23,270 nt of DNA from positions 1 through 23,270 of the forward strand of contig CAKUAM010000027.1 in the NCBI GenBank assembly GCA_934636305.1, written 5' to 3'. The notes under the pieces are model-generated. The model saw nothing but the letters and a program-made list of their open reading frames with translations. It had not been told where the DNA came from and searched no databases. This document shows, one piece after another, positions 6,415 to 17,536 of the stretch. The DNA is from an uncultured Oscillospiraceae bacterium (GTDB lineage Bacteria; Bacillota; Clostridia; Oscillospirales; Oscillospiraceae). The translations under genes were made by a program, and so were the position numbers. Position 1 is the first letter of the stretch. Each line of letters begins with the position of its first letter.

Positions 6415-6427
<13 letters not shown>
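6104..6427 (+). CDS. ntpF: V-type ATPase subunit G/H (peripheral stalk)
   Basis: The product of about 107 residues is almost entirely alpha-helical coiled coil rich in Ala, Gln and Glu, as expected for the stalk subunit that pairs with subunit E and links the A3B3 head to subunit I. Identification rests on this composition and on its place as first gene before ntpI, matching the Enterococcus hirae ntp order. Start choice: GGAGGTGA at 6091-6098 is best spaced for a TTG at 6104. An ATG at 6110 is the alternative and would remove two residues. An upstream ATG at 6041 lies within the leader hairpin and has no ribosome site. The gene overlaps ntpI by 13 bp. Low sequence conservation is normal for this subunit. 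Confidence 0.85.
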
Positions 6428-8855
<2,428 letters not shown>

Positions 8856-8875
8856 CCCTGAAAGAGGGCGAAGGT

Positions 8876-9475
8876 ATGAATGGAATCGATAAAATCTCCG
8901 AGCGGATTTTAAGCGACGCGCGGGCCGAGGCCGACGCCATCACGGCGCAGGCGGACGAGCGCGCGGCGCAGGTCTGTGCAGAGTATGAACAAAAAATCCG
9001 CGCCGAGCAGGACAGGCTTGCGCGGCAGGCACAGACCGAGGGACAGAAGCGGCTGGAGCGGGCACAGGGCGCATCGCGCATGACGTCCCGCCGGACGCTG
9101 CTGGAAACAAAGCAGGCGCTTGTGGACAAGACGTTCCGGCAGGCGGAGAAAATGCTTCTGGAGCTGCCGGAGGAGGATTATGCGGCGCTTTGCGCGCAGC
9201 TTGCCGCAGAGGCAAGCGTCACAGGCAGCGAAGAGCTGATCTTTTCAGCATCTGACCGCGCGCGCATCGGCGTGCAGGCTGTCCAGCAGGCCAATGCGCG
9301 TCTGCAGGCGGCCGGAAAGCCGGCGGCGCTGACGCTGGCAGACGAGACGCGGGAGCTGCGCGGCGGCGTGGTGCTCAGGAACGGGCTGGTGGAGACAAAC
9401 TGCTGCATCGGCACGCTGGTGGAGAGCCTGCGGCCTGTTCTGTCCGGTCAGGTCGCGGCCACCCTGTTCGGCTAA
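8876..9475 (+). CDS. ntpE: V-type ATPase subunit E (peripheral stalk)
   Basis: The 199-residue protein has a long N-terminal helix (about 1-100, rich in Ala, Glu, Gln and Arg) that would form the coiled coil with subunit G. A compact C-terminal domain follows, ending in the family-typical GGVVLRNGLVETNCCIGTLVE stretch, where glycine-rich strands and a conserved acidic residue meet the head of subunit B. It starts 20 bp after ntpK and stops 15 bp before ntpC. Order and length match the Enterococcus operon. Nothing unusual was seen apart from adjacent cysteines in the C-terminal domain. Confidence 0.93.
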   Translation: MNGIDKISERILSDARAEADAITAQADERAAQVCAEYEQKIRAEQDRLARQAQTEGQKRLERAQGASRMTSRRTLLETKQALVDKTFRQAEKMLLELPEEDYAALCAQLAAEASVTGSEELIFSASDRARIGVQAVQQANARLQAAGKPAALTLADETRELRGGVVLRNGLVETNCCIGTLVESLRPVLSGQVAATLFG

Positions 9476-9490
9476 GGCCGGGAGGCAGAC

Positions 9491-10495
9491 GTGACAGAAC
9501 AAACCAAAAAGGGAAAGCCGGTCAAGGATACCGATTATCTGTTCCTCTCCGCGCTGCTGCGCGCCAGAGAGCCAAAGCTGCTGAGCCGGGAGAAGGCGGA
9601 GCGGATGCTTGCAGGCTCGGCACAGGAGGCGCTGCGGCTGCTGGAGAGTTGCGGCTATGAGGATGTGCAGACAGCCGGGCTGGAGGCAGCACTTGGCCGC
9701 CGCCGGGCGCAGACCTTTCAGGAGCTGGAGCAGCTGGCACCGAAAACCGGCATTGTGGCGCTGTTTCGGATGCGCTACGATTACCACAACGCAAAAACAA
9801 TTATAAAGGCCGAGGCCTCCGGACACAGCATGGAGGGCATTACCTCCGAGGCCGGGCGCGTGAGCGCGCAGGCACTCAAGGATGCGTATGAATCCGGGGA
9901 AAGCGGCAGCGTGCCGCAGCCGCTTCTGCAGGCGATGGCGCAGGCGCGGGATGTGCTGTCCCGCACGTCTGACCCGCAGCTGGCAGATATGATTCTCGAC
10001 CGCGCGTATTACGCGGAATATGCGCAGGCCGCGCGGCAGACCGGCAGCGTGTTTCTGGAGGGCTATGCGGCGCTCAGCGCCGACTGCGCCAATCTCCGCG
10101 CTGCGGTGCGCGCGCGCCGGATGCAGAAGAACGCGGCCTTCCTGCGTGAGGTTCTGGCCGAGGGCGGCAGCGTCCCGGCAGAGGCAATCTGCCAGGCTCT
10201 GCAGCAGCAGGAGCCGTTTGCTCCGCTGTTTGGCAAAACGACGCTTTTCGATGCCGCGCAGGCAGGCGATGCGTCACAGGATGGCTCTTTGACGCAGTTT
10301 GAGCGGCAGTGCGATGATACGCTGATGGCGTATCTGGCTGCGGCCAAGCAGATTGTGTTCGGCGAGCAGGTGCTGGTTGCCTATCTGTGCGCGCTGGAAA
10401 CGGAAATTTCCGCTGCGCGTATGATCGTAAACGGACTGCAGGCCGGCATCCCGGCGGATACCATCCGCACGCGGCTGCGCAGGCTGTATATGTAA
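9491..10495 (+). CDS. ntpC: V-type ATPase subunit C (d-type central stalk adaptor)
   Basis: The 334-residue, mostly helical protein fits the AC39/subunit d family. It has repeated short helical modules, including KTGIVALFRMRYDYHNAKTI near residue 90 and VLVAYLCALETEISAARMI near the end, where family members carry conserved tyrosines, arginines and acidic residues. The subunit sits on top of the K-ring and connects it to the D-F shaft. A GTG at 9491 is the start, preceded by GGGAGG within 10 nt. It ends 12 bp before ntpG. The family is weakly conserved, so identification leans partly on position between ntpE and ntpG. Confidence 0.92.
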   Translation: MTEQTKKGKPVKDTDYLFLSALLRAREPKLLSREKAERMLAGSAQEALRLLESCGYEDVQTAGLEAALGRRRAQTFQELEQLAPKTGIVALFRMRYDYHNAKTIIKAEASGHSMEGITSEAGRVSAQALKDAYESGESGSVPQPLLQAMAQARDVLSRTSDPQLADMILDRAYYAEYAQAARQTGSVFLEGYAALSADCANLRAAVRARRMQKNAAFLREVLAEGGSVPAEAICQALQQQEPFAPLFGKTTLFDAAQAGDASQDGSLTQFERQCDDTLMAYLAAAKQIVFGEQVLVAYLCALETEISAARMIVNGLQAGIPADTIRTRLRRLYM

Positions 10496-10507
10496 GCGAG
10501 GTGCCCT

Positions 10508-10822
10508 ATGTATAAGATTGCAGTGCTGGGAGAGCGCGAGAGCGTCATGGGCTTTGCCGCCCTGGGGCTGAGCGTATTTCCCGTCAAAGACGGCGCCGAG
10601 GCGGCGCAGACGCTTCACCGCCTGACCAAGCAGTCCGACCAATATGCCATTATTTATGTGACGGAAACCTATGCCCCGGAGCTTGCGCCGCAGATTGCAA
10701 AGTTTGCGCAGAGCGTCACGCCGGCAATCATCCTGATCCCCGGTGCGGGCGGAAGTCTCGGCCTGGGAAAGCATGCGCTGGATGCTGCGGTGGAGCGTGC
10801 CGTCGGCTCGAACATCCTTTAA
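10508..10822 (+). CDS. ntpG: V-type ATPase subunit F (central stalk)
   Basis: The 104-residue protein has a Rossmann-like alternation typical of ATPase subunit F: MYKIAVLGERESVMGFAALG at the N-terminus, YAIIYVTETYA in the middle and AIILIPGAGGSLGLG near the C-terminus. It binds subunit D in the rotating shaft and can influence ATP hydrolysis. GAGGTG lies just before the ATG. The Enterococcus hirae gene name for this subunit is ntpG; other naming schemes call it atpF or F. The gene lies between ntpC and ntpA, as expected. Confidence 0.93.
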   Translation: MYKIAVLGERESVMGFAALGLSVFPVKDGAEAAQTLHRLTKQSDQYAIIYVTETYAPELAPQIAKFAQSVTPAIILIPGAGGSLGLGKHALDAAVERAVGSNIL

Positions 10823-10843
10823 CGACAGAAAGGATTTGATGGA

Positions 10844-12610
10844 ATGTCAGGAAAAATTGTAAAGGTATCCGGTCCGCTGGTCGTGGCCGAGGGGATGGAG
10901 GACGCCAATATGGCGGATGTCGTCCGCGTCGGCAAACAGCAGCTGATCGGTGAGATTCTGAATATGACGGGCGGCTCGGCGTCCATTCAGGTTTATGAGG
11001 AAACAAGCGGTCTTGGCCCGGGCGCAGAGGTCACAACGACCGGCATGCCGCTTTCTGTGGAGCTCGGCCCGGGTATGCTGGAGAATATCTATGATGGCAT
11101 CCAGCGGCCGCTGACCGAGATCCGCGATCTGTGCGGCGAGACGATCGCCCGCGGCGTGCAGGTTCCGGCGCTGAACCGGAAAAAGAAATGGGCGTTCCAG
11201 CCGACCGTTCGGGTGGGCGATACACTCACCGGCGGCGATATCATCGGCACCGTGCAGGAGACGAGCGCTGTGCTGCATAAGATCATGGTGCCGCCCAAAC
11301 TGGCGGGCACTGTCAAGGAAATCAAAAAGGGCGAGTTTACCGTAGAGGAAACCGTCTGCGTCCTGCAGACAGCCAAGGGCGAGGAAAATCTGCGTCTGAT
11401 GCAGAACTGGCCTGTCCGTGTGGCGCGTCCCTATCAGCAGAAATTCACCCCCTCACAGCCGCTTATGAGCGGGCAGCGCATCATCGATACCATGTTCCCG
11501 CTGGCCAAGGGCGGCACAGCTGCCGTTCCCGGACCGTTCGGCTCCGGCAAGACCGTTGTGCAGCACCAGCTGGCCAAGTGGTCGGATGTGGATATCGTCA
11601 TTTACATTGGCTGCGGTGAGCGCGGCAACGAAATGACGGACGTTTTGCGCGAGTTCCCGGAGCTGCATGACCCCAACACCGGAGAGCCGCTGATGAAGCG
11701 CACGGTGCTGATTGCCAACACCTCGGATATGCCGGTTGCCGCGCGTGAAGCGTCCATTTACACAGGTATCACCATTGCGGAGTATTTCCGTGATATGGGC
11801 TATGATGTGGCCGTTATCGCGGACTCGACCTCCCGCTGGGCCGAGGCGCTGCGTGAAATGTCGGGCCGTCTGGAGGAAATGCCAGGCGAGGAAGGCTACC
11901 CTGCATACCTGGCCTCGCGTCTGGCGCAGTTCTATGAGCGCGCCGGCTGCGTCGAGTGCCTTGGCGCGGATGAGCGTCGCGGGTCGCTGACGGCCATCGG
12001 CGCGGTGTCGCCTCCGGGCGGCGATATCTCGGAGCCTGTCTCGCAGGCGACGATGCGCATTGTCAAGGTGTTCTGGGGCCTGGATGCCTCGCTTGCCTAT
12101 GCGCGCCATTTCCCGGCCATCAACTGGCTGACCAGTTATTCGCTGTATCTGGATACGCTCAAGGGCTGGTGCGATGAAAATCTGGGCCGCGCATTCATGC
12201 AGAACCGCGCGCGTGCCATGGCTCTTTTGCAGAAAGAGGCCGAGCTGCAGGAAATTGTCAAGCTCGTCGGCCAGGACGCACTGTCCCCGGCAGACAGCCT
12301 GACACTGGAAGCTGCCAAGATGATCCGTGAGGACTTTTTGCAGCAGAATGCATTCCTGGAAAATGACCAGTATTCCTCGTTTGACCGGCAGGCCAAGCTG
12401 CTCGAGCTGATTTTGCATTATAAGGATCTGTGCGACGCGGCGATTGCACGCGGCGCAGACGTGTGGGCGCTTTATTCCATTGGCGCAAGAGCCGCCATCG
12501 GCCGTGCGAAAACGGTGCCGGCTGAAACATATGCAGATGTATACGCGTCCATCATGCAGGACATGGAGCAGCAGATCGAAGAAGTTGCAAAGGAGGCTGA
12601 GGCTGAATGA
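10844..12610 (+). CDS. ntpA: V-type ATPase catalytic subunit A
   Basis: The 588-residue protein has the catalytic P-loop GPFGSGKT at residues 230-237 and the catalytic glutamate Glu259 in CGERGNEM. It also has the Walker B region [20 protein letters not shown] and the A-subunit-specific non-homologous insert (about residues 110-200), which separates it from F-type beta subunits. Three copies alternate with subunit B to form the ATP-hydrolysing or synthesising head. The final codons overlap the ntpB start as ATGA, matching the equal stoichiometry of A and B. The start at 10844 is preceded by AAAGGA. Full length, no anomalies. Confidence 0.98.
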   Translation: MSGKIVKVSGPLVVAEGMEDANMADVVRVGKQQLIGEILNMTGGSASIQVYEETSGLGPGAEVTTTGMPLSVELGPGMLENIYDGIQRPLTEIRDLCGETIARGVQVPALNRKKKWAFQPTVRVGDTLTGGDIIGTVQETSAVLHKIMVPPKLAGTVKEIKKGEFTVEETVCVLQTAKGEENLRLMQNWPVRVARPYQQKFTPSQPLMSGQRIIDTMFPLAKGGTAAVPGPFGSGKTVVQHQLAKWSDVDIVIYIGCGERGNEMTDVLREFPELHDPNTGEPLMKRTVLIANTSDMPVAAREASIYTGITIAEYFRDMGYDVAVIADSTSRWAEALREMSGRLEEMPGEEGYPAYLASRLAQFYERAGCVECLGADERRGSLTAIGAVSPPGGDISEPVSQATMRIVKVFWGLDASLAYARHFPAINWLTSYSLYLDTLKGWCDENLGRAFMQNRARAMALLQKEAELQEIVKLVGQDALSPADSLTLEAAKMIREDFLQQNAFLENDQYSSFDRQAKLLELILHYKDLCDAAIARGADVWALYSIGARAAIGRAKTVPAETYADVYASIMQDMEQQIEEVAKEAEAE

Positions 12611-13989
12611 TCCGCGAATACCGTACCATCCGTGAGGTCTCCGGGCCTCTGATGATTGTGCGCAATGTCGAGGGCGTCACGTATGACGAGCTGGCAGAGC
12701 TGGAGCTGCCCAATGGCGAGGTCCGGCACTGCAAGGTGCTCGAATGCAATGGCGACACGGCGGTTGTGCAGCTGTTTGAAAACTCAGCCGGGATCAACCT
12801 GAAGGACAGCAAGATCCGCTTCCTTGGTCATCCGCTGGAGCTGGCTGTGTCCGAGGATATGCTGGGCCGTGTCTTTGACGGCATGGGCCATCCGAAGGAC
12901 GGCGGGCCGGAGCTGCTGGCAGCGGAGAGAAAGGATATCAACGGCCTTCCGATGAATCCTGCAGCCAGAGATTACCCCAATGAGTTTATCCAGACCGGCA
13001 TTTCAACCATCGACGGGCTCAATACCCTTGTCCGTGGTCAGAAGCTGCCGATTTTCTCCGGCTCAGGTCTGCCGCATGCGCAGCTGGCTGCGCAGATCGC
13101 GCGGCAGGCAAAGGTGCTGGGCGATGACGCGTCGAACTTCGCCGTTGTGTTTGCCGCCATCGGCATCACATTTGAGGAATCGGAGTTCTTTATTCAGGAG
13201 TTCCGCCGCACCGGAGCCATTGACCGCACGGTCGTGTTCTCCAACCTTGCCAATGACCCGGCAGTTGAACGCATTGCTACGCCGCGTATGGCGCTGACGG
13301 CAGCAGAGTATCTGGCCTTTGAATGCGGCATGCATGTGCTTGTCATCATGACGGATATCACAAACTATGCCGAGGCGCTGCGTGAGGTTTCCGCCGCGCG
13401 CAAGGAGGTTCCGGGCCGCCGCGGCTATCCGGGATATCTGTATACCGACCTTGCTACGCTCTATGAGCGCGCGGGCCGCCGCGTGGGCAAGAAGGGCTCC
13501 ATCACGCTCATTCCGATCCTTACCATGCCGGAGGACGACAAGACGCATCCGATCCCTGACCTCACCGGCTACATCACCGAGGGGCAGATCATCCTCAGCC
13601 GCGATCTGTACCGCAAGGGTGTTATTCCTCCTGTAGACGTGCTGCCAAGCCTGTCGCGACTCAAGGATAAGGGCATCGGCGCGGGCAAGACGCGCGAGGA
13701 TCACGCGGGCACCATGAACCAGCTGTTTGCCGCGTACTCGGCAGGCAAGGACGCCAAGGAGCTTGCAACCATCCTTGGTGAGAGTGCGCTTTCCCCCACG
13801 GACCGGCTGTATGCGAAGTTTGCAGAGGAATTTGAAAACCGCTATGTCAGCCAGGGCTATGAGGAAAACCGCTCGATCGAGGAAACGCTCAATATCGGCT
13901 GGGAGCTGCTGTCGATTCTGCCGGAAACGGAGCTCAAGCGGATCAAGCCTGAGTTTATCGAAAAGTACCTGCCCAAGAAGCAGGCGTAA
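12607..13989 (+). CDS. ntpB: V-type ATPase non-catalytic subunit B
   Basis: The 460-residue protein begins with the barrel domain ([18 protein letters not shown]) and has the degenerate nucleotide-loop region [19 protein letters not shown] typical of B subunits, which lack a full Walker A lysine. [19 protein letters not shown] corresponds to the Walker B region. [12 protein letters not shown] carries the arginine that acts in trans at the catalytic A-B interface. It forms the head with subunit A and docks the E-G stalks. Start and stop spacing (ATGA with ntpA, 12 bp before ntpD) show a single operon. Confidence 0.98.
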   Translation: MIREYRTIREVSGPLMIVRNVEGVTYDELAELELPNGEVRHCKVLECNGDTAVVQLFENSAGINLKDSKIRFLGHPLELAVSEDMLGRVFDGMGHPKDGGPELLAAERKDINGLPMNPAARDYPNEFIQTGISTIDGLNTLVRGQKLPIFSGSGLPHAQLAAQIARQAKVLGDDASNFAVVFAAIGITFEESEFFIQEFRRTGAIDRTVVFSNLANDPAVERIATPRMALTAAEYLAFECGMHVLVIMTDITNYAEALREVSAARKEVPGRRGYPGYLYTDLATLYERAGRRVGKKGSITLIPILTMPEDDKTHPIPDLTGYITEGQIILSRDLYRKGVIPPVDVLPSLSRLKDKGIGAGKTREDHAGTMNQLFAAYSAGKDAKELATILGESALSPTDRLYAKFAEEFENRYVSQGYEENRSIEETLNIGWELLSILPETELKRIKPEFIEKYLPKKQA

Positions 13990-14001
13990 GGCGGTGCGCC
14001 T

Positions 14002-14655
14002 ATGGCTACCAAAACAATCAATCCGACCCGCATGGAGCTCACAAGGCTCAAGGGCCGTCTGCGCACGGCTGTCCGCGGGCACCGGTTACTCAAGGATAAG
14101 CGTGATGAGCTGATGCGCCAGTTTTTCCTTGTCGTGCGGGAAAATCAGCAGCTGCGCGCCAAGGTGGAGCAGGGCATTGAGCAGGCCAACCGGGCGATGA
14201 CCGTGGCTTCGAGCGTCATGTCGCCGGAGATGCTGCAGCAGGCGCTGCTGTATCCAAAGCAGTCGGCAACGCTGGATCTGACCTATCAGAACATCATGTC
14301 GGTCAACGTCCCGTGCTACACGTTCCACACAAAGAGCGAGGATGCATCGTCCATCTATCCGTATGGCTTTGCACAGACGTCCGGCGAGCTTGATGACGCG
14401 CTGGGCGCGCTGGCCTCGGTGTTTGAAGATATGCTGGCGCTGGCGCAGGCCGAAAAAAAGACGCAGCTGCTGGCCTCAGAAATCGAAAAGACCCGCCGCC
14501 GCGTCAATGCGCTGGAATATGTCATGATCCCGGAAATGGAGAAGAATATCAAGTATATCTCCATGAAGCTGGAGGAAAATGACCGTGCGACCAAGGTCCG
14601 GCTGATGAAGGTCAAGGACATGGTGCTCCAGGACGCACACACATTCGGAGAATAA
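14002..14655 (+). CDS. ntpD: V-type ATPase subunit D (central rotor shaft)
   Basis: The 217-residue protein has two long helical regions. The N-terminal part starts INPTRMELTRLKGRLRTAVRGHRLLKDKRDEL, a strongly conserved subunit D block. The C-terminal helix runs from KTQLLASEIEKTRRRVNALEYVMIPEME to the end. These two helices pair as the coiled-coil shaft inside the A3B3 head, with a short middle region contacting subunit F. A GGCGGTG site precedes the ATG. It is the last gene of the operon. The ntpH and ntpJ genes found downstream in Enterococcus hirae are absent here, where repeat DNA follows instead. Confidence 0.97.
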   Translation: MATKTINPTRMELTRLKGRLRTAVRGHRLLKDKRDELMRQFFLVVRENQQLRAKVEQGIEQANRAMTVASSVMSPEMLQQALLYPKQSATLDLTYQNIMSVNVPCYTFHTKSEDASSIYPYGFAQTSGELDDALGALASVFEDMLALAQAEKKTQLLASEIEKTRRRVNALEYVMIPEMEKNIKYISMKLEENDRATKVRLMKVKDMVLQDAHTFGE

Positions 14656-14659
14656 GCAA

Positions 14660-14697
14660 CATACCCCCGCGCATGCAAAAGCAGGCGCGGGGGTATG
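14660..14697 (+). terminator. Strong hairpin just after ntpD, no T-tract
   Basis: Positions 14660-14672 pair perfectly with 14685-14697 (13 bp, mostly G-C), and a smaller TGC/GCA helix caps them over an AAAA loop. It starts 4 nt after the ntpD stop. There is no T-run, so it is more likely an RNA 3'-end stabiliser or a processing site than a simple terminator. Element B copy 2 begins directly after it. Confidence 0.5.
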
Positions 14698-15123
14698 CCT
14701 CCGGCGGCCCGTCAGAAGCGGGCACACCAGAAAGAGCCACCGCAAAGCGATGGCTCTTATCCTCTGTGTCCGCATGATCCGTTCCAAACCGCAAACGCTG
14801 CGCTGGTTTGCGGCTTGGCAGTATCTTCGGCTTTTTGGATCTTTTCCGCGCTGCCTGACAGACCAACGCGAATCCGTACTGCATAACAAATTTCGTTGGC
14901 AGTACGGATTTTCTGCAGTGATGAAACCGTTACTGCTATCAGATTTGATGCCGAAATGACGGGCGGCGCGTAGTGAGACTCTGGTGAGGTGTGTTGGTGC
15001 GATATGAGCTTTACCCAATCTGTTTCTTGCCGAAACTCAGATGCAGGATGCACCAATCGCGTCCAGGCGCCCCTTTTCTCCCCCGTCTTTTCCGGCAAGG
15101 CGGAAAAGATGGGGCCGCCGGAG
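14698..15123 (+). repeat. Element B, copy 2: structured repeat with 12-bp terminal inverted repeats
   Basis: CTCCGGCGGCCC at 14699-14710 is perfectly inverted as GGGCCGCCGGAG at 15112-15123. Inside are several hairpins. They include AGAGCCA/TGGCTCT near 14733-14759, CCGCAAAC/GTTTGCGG near 14789-14813 and AATCCGTACTGC/GCAGTACGGATT at 14871-14910. TTGGTGC/GCACCAA lies near 14994-15055, and a long one near 15081-15114 joins CCCC and CTTTTCCG with CGGAAAAG and GGGG. The unit aligns with 4734-5073 in the same orientation. No credible protein is encoded. It fills nearly all of the 551-bp gap between ntpD and the acetyltransferase gene. Confidence 0.7.
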
Positions 15124-15196
15124 AAATAACAAAGGAATGAAATTATAAAATTGCATCATCCAATGCAGGACAATTCTGATGTGTCGCCATGGCCAA

Positions 15197-15228
15197 ACGC
15201 GCCGGCTTAAAAAGCCGGCGCGTTTTTT
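15197..15228 (+). terminator. Terminator shared by the converging ATPase and nusA operons
   Basis: A 12-bp perfect stem (15197-15208 with 15212-15223) closes an AAA loop and is followed on the plus strand by six T residues. It would end plus-strand transcripts leaving the V-ATPase operon. On the minus strand the same stem is followed by only three T residues, so termination of the acetyltransferase transcript there would be weaker. The hairpin overlaps the last codons of the minus-strand acetyltransferase gene. Confidence 0.8.
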
Positions 15229-15755
15229 ACGTCATATTGTGTATAGAGCACCACGCGGTCGAGAAGAAATCTCTGAAACTCGTGGCACTGCGCAGGCGAA
15301 AGCTCCTGCTGTGCCATAATAAGAAGCGGCTGGATCTCGCCGCCGCCCTGAAACGGGAGCTGTACATGCCGGTACGGCTGCGCGTGCAGGCCGTTGCGTT
15401 CGTAAAAGCGCTTGCGGCGGCAGGTCAGCGCATCGGTTGGCGGTTCAATCTCCAGAATAAACGGCGACGACGTGTGCAGAAGCTGCTGCAGAATCTGGCT
15501 GCCGCAGCCATGGCCGCGCAACGTCGGTTGGACAGCAAAATGCTCAAGGTAGACAAACTCACTGGTTTTCCACAAAAAGACATCCGCCAGCAGCGTGTCA
15601 TCCTCCATGGCGCAGAGCGGCTCAAATGCAGTGTCCTGCATGGCACGCAGATGATCGGCGCGCGTGCGCCGCTCGTTGGGCGGAAAGCTGGTCTCATAAA
15701 GCGCAAACGCTTCTTCAAACAGCGGATGCGAACCATCAACACGGATCAGATTCAT
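15207..15755 (-). CDS. GNAT family N-acetyltransferase
   Basis: The 182-residue protein has a GNAT core. LEHFAVQPTLRGHGCGSQIL at about residues 70-89 holds strand beta4 and the acetyl-CoA pyrophosphate loop (RGHGCG at 80-85). An FYERNGL segment follows, where family members shape the C-terminal half of the site. The N-terminus has a YETSFPPNERR motif I associate with a clostridial GNAT subgroup. The acceptor substrate cannot be predicted. Its ATG overlaps the ribF stop as ATGA, so it is the last gene of the nusA-ribF operon. The terminal five codons (NAPAF) and the stop lie in the terminator hairpin at 15197-15228, so the C-terminus is constrained by RNA structure. Confidence 0.88.
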   Translation of the reverse strand: MNLIRVDGSHPLFEEAFALYETSFPPNERRTRADHLRAMQDTAFEPLCAMEDDTLLADVFLWKTSEFVYLEHFAVQPTLRGHGCGSQILQQLLHTSSPFILEIEPPTDALTCRRKRFYERNGLHAQPYRHVQLPFQGGGEIQPLLIMAQQELSPAQCHEFQRFLLDRVVLYTQYDVKNAPAF

Positions 15756-16645
15756 GACTGGTAAAAGTCCTCCACAGTTTTTTTGTCGTGCAGCACCTGG
15801 GCGCGCAGCGCGTCAATGCTGTCAAACCGCAGCTCACCGCGCAGGTGATCCTTCAGCCAGATCCGCAGCGATTTGCCGTACAGATCCCCGGAAAAGCCGA
15901 TGAGATTTGCCTCCAGCACCGGCGTGCCGAGAGAGCCAAGCGTCGGATGGACGCCGATGTTGACGCATGCGGGATAGCGCGTTCCATCTGTTTCGGCCTC
16001 TGCGCGATAGACGCCGAAGGCCGGGACAAGCACGCCGGGGGCAAACGGCACGTTTGCCGTTGCAAAGCCGAGCCCAGCGCCGCGGCCCGCGCCGCGGTGC
16101 ACGGTGCCGCTGACCAGGTGGCCGTGGCCAAGCAGCCGCACCGCTGTGCGGCAGTCGCCGGTCTGCAGCAGCGTGCGGATGTGCGTGGAGCTGACACTTT
16201 GGCCATCCACGCGGATCTCCGGGATGATATCGCAGCTGATGCCATGCGCGGCGCAGACCGCGGACAGCCGCTCCGGCGTGCCGGCTCCCCGGTCGCCGAA
16301 GTGGAAATCATGGCCGCAGACGACGTGGCACGCATGCAGTGTGCCGATCAGGTACTCCTCAATGAAGGACTTCCACGGCATATGCATCATGACCGCGTCA
16401 AAATGCGCGAAAATGACCTCCTCAATGCCGCATAACCGGCGCATCAGATATTCGCGCTCTGCCATGGTGCCAAGCAGCGGCACCGGTGCGCCAAAGACCA
16501 GCGTATCCGGATGCACATCAAAGCTCATGGCTGCCGGAGTGGCACCCAGCGCCTGCGCGCGTTCGCGGGTTTTGTTCAGAAGCGCGGCATGGCCGAGATG
16601 GATCCCGTCAAAGAAGCCGAGCGCCAGGACGCGTTTATTTTCCAC
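15752..16645 (-). CDS. ribF: Bifunctional riboflavin kinase / FAD synthetase
   Basis: The 297-residue protein converts riboflavin to FMN and then FAD. The N-terminal adenylyltransferase half shows GFFDGIHLGH at 10-19, CGHDFHFGDRGAG at about 110-122 and SSTHIR at 152-157. The C-terminal kinase half shows RGAGRGAGLGFATANV near 184-199 (the PTAN-like motif is ATAN here), VNIGVHPT and the catalytic glutamate region LEANLIGFSGDLYGKSL. The start is a GTG at 16645 with GAGGTGA 8 nt upstream, both lying inside the end of truB (11-bp overlap). ATGA overlap links it to the downstream acetyltransferase. Length is normal. Confidence 0.96.
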   Translation of the reverse strand: MENKRVLALGFFDGIHLGHAALLNKTRERAQALGATPAAMSFDVHPDTLVFGAPVPLLGTMAEREYLMRRLCGIEEVIFAHFDAVMMHMPWKSFIEEYLIGTLHACHVVCGHDFHFGDRGAGTPERLSAVCAAHGISCDIIPEIRVDGQSVSSTHIRTLLQTGDCRTAVRLLGHGHLVSGTVHRGAGRGAGLGFATANVPFAPGVLVPAFGVYRAEAETDGTRYPACVNIGVHPTLGSLGTPVLEANLIGFSGDLYGKSLRIWLKDHLRGELRFDSIDALRAQVLHDKKTVEDFYQS

Positions 16646-17525
16646 TGGGCGTCACCTCGAAAAAGCTTTTGATGGTCGTGAGAATGTGGTTCTGTACCTG
16701 GCCAAGCAGCAAAAATTCGCCATCCTCGGCGTAGACGCGCCAGATGCCGTCGGCAAACTGCCAATCTTTGATCTGCGCGCCGTTTTTTAATTTGGCGGCC
16801 TGCTGCAGCGTAACGATCAGCGCCGGATGCTTTGCAAAAATCGCATCGACCGGCAAAAGCAGCTGCTGCGGGTCATGCTGAGCGGCAAAGTCCAGCACCT
16901 GCTGCATGGTGACGGCCTGCTGCAGCGTAAAGCTGCCGGCGGCTGTCCGCCGCAGCGACGACATGCAGCCGCCGCAGCCAAACGCCTGTCCGATATCATG
17001 GCAGAGCGTGCGGACATAGGTTCCCTTGGAGCAGCGCACGCGCAGCGTATAGTCTGCGCCGCTGCCGTCTGAAAGCTCCAGCTCGTGGATGGTGATAGCG
17101 CGCGGCCTGCGCGCAACCTCCTGCCCGCGGCGGGCCAGCTCATAGAGCTTCTGGCCGCCGATCTTCACGGCGGAGTACATGGGTGGGATCTGCTCCTGCG
17201 GGCCAAGAAAGCGGCGCAGCGTGTCCTCCAGCTGTGCGCGCGTCACCTGAACAGGCTGCTCGGTCAGCGTGGTGCCGGTAGTATCCTGTGTGTCGGTTGT
17301 GATGCCGAGACGCAGGCCGGCAATGTATTCTTTTTCTGCGGATTCCAGAAATTCAGCCGCGCGCGTTGCACGGCCGACAAAAACAGGAAGCACGCCGGTG
17401 GCCATTGGGTCAAGCGTGCCGCCATGGCCGACGCGGCGTTCATGAAATACGCCGCGCAGCTTGGCAGCTACGTCTTGGCTCGTCCACCCGGCGGGCTTAT
17501 CGATGACGAGGATTCCGTTTGCCAT
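16635..17525 (-). CDS. truB: tRNA pseudouridine(55) synthase
   Basis: The 296-residue enzyme isomerises U55 in the T-loop of tRNAs. The catalytic aspartate is Asp39 in GHGGTLDPMATGVLP, preceded by ILVIDKPAGWTS at 5-16. RVRCSKGTYVRTLCHDIG and the GGCMSSLRRTAAGSF block complete the core, and a small C-terminal PUA-like domain ends the protein. The ATG at 17525 is chosen because AAAGGAG lies 5 nt upstream and the product then starts exactly at the family N-terminus. An upstream in-frame ATG at 17657 would add 44 basic residues read from inside nrnA. It lies 11 bp after nrnA and overlaps ribF. Confidence 0.96.
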   Translation of the reverse strand: MANGILVIDKPAGWTSQDVAAKLRGVFHERRVGHGGTLDPMATGVLPVFVGRATRAAEFLESAEKEYIAGLRLGITTDTQDTTGTTLTEQPVQVTRAQLEDTLRRFLGPQEQIPPMYSAVKIGGQKLYELARRGQEVARRPRAITIHELELSDGSGADYTLRVRCSKGTYVRTLCHDIGQAFGCGGCMSSLRRTAAGSFTLQQAVTMQQVLDFAAQHDPQQLLLPVDAIFAKHPALIVTLQQAAKLKNGAQIKDWQFADGIWRVYAEDGEFLLLGQVQNHILTTIKSFFEVTPSGK

Positions 17526-17536
17526 AGAATCTCCTT

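Noticed and set aside
10844..13989. F-type ATP synthase alpha/beta genes
   Set aside because: The catalytic subunit has the V/A-type insert, the partner lacks a full Walker A loop, and the flanking subunits I, K, C, D, E, F and G are V-type.
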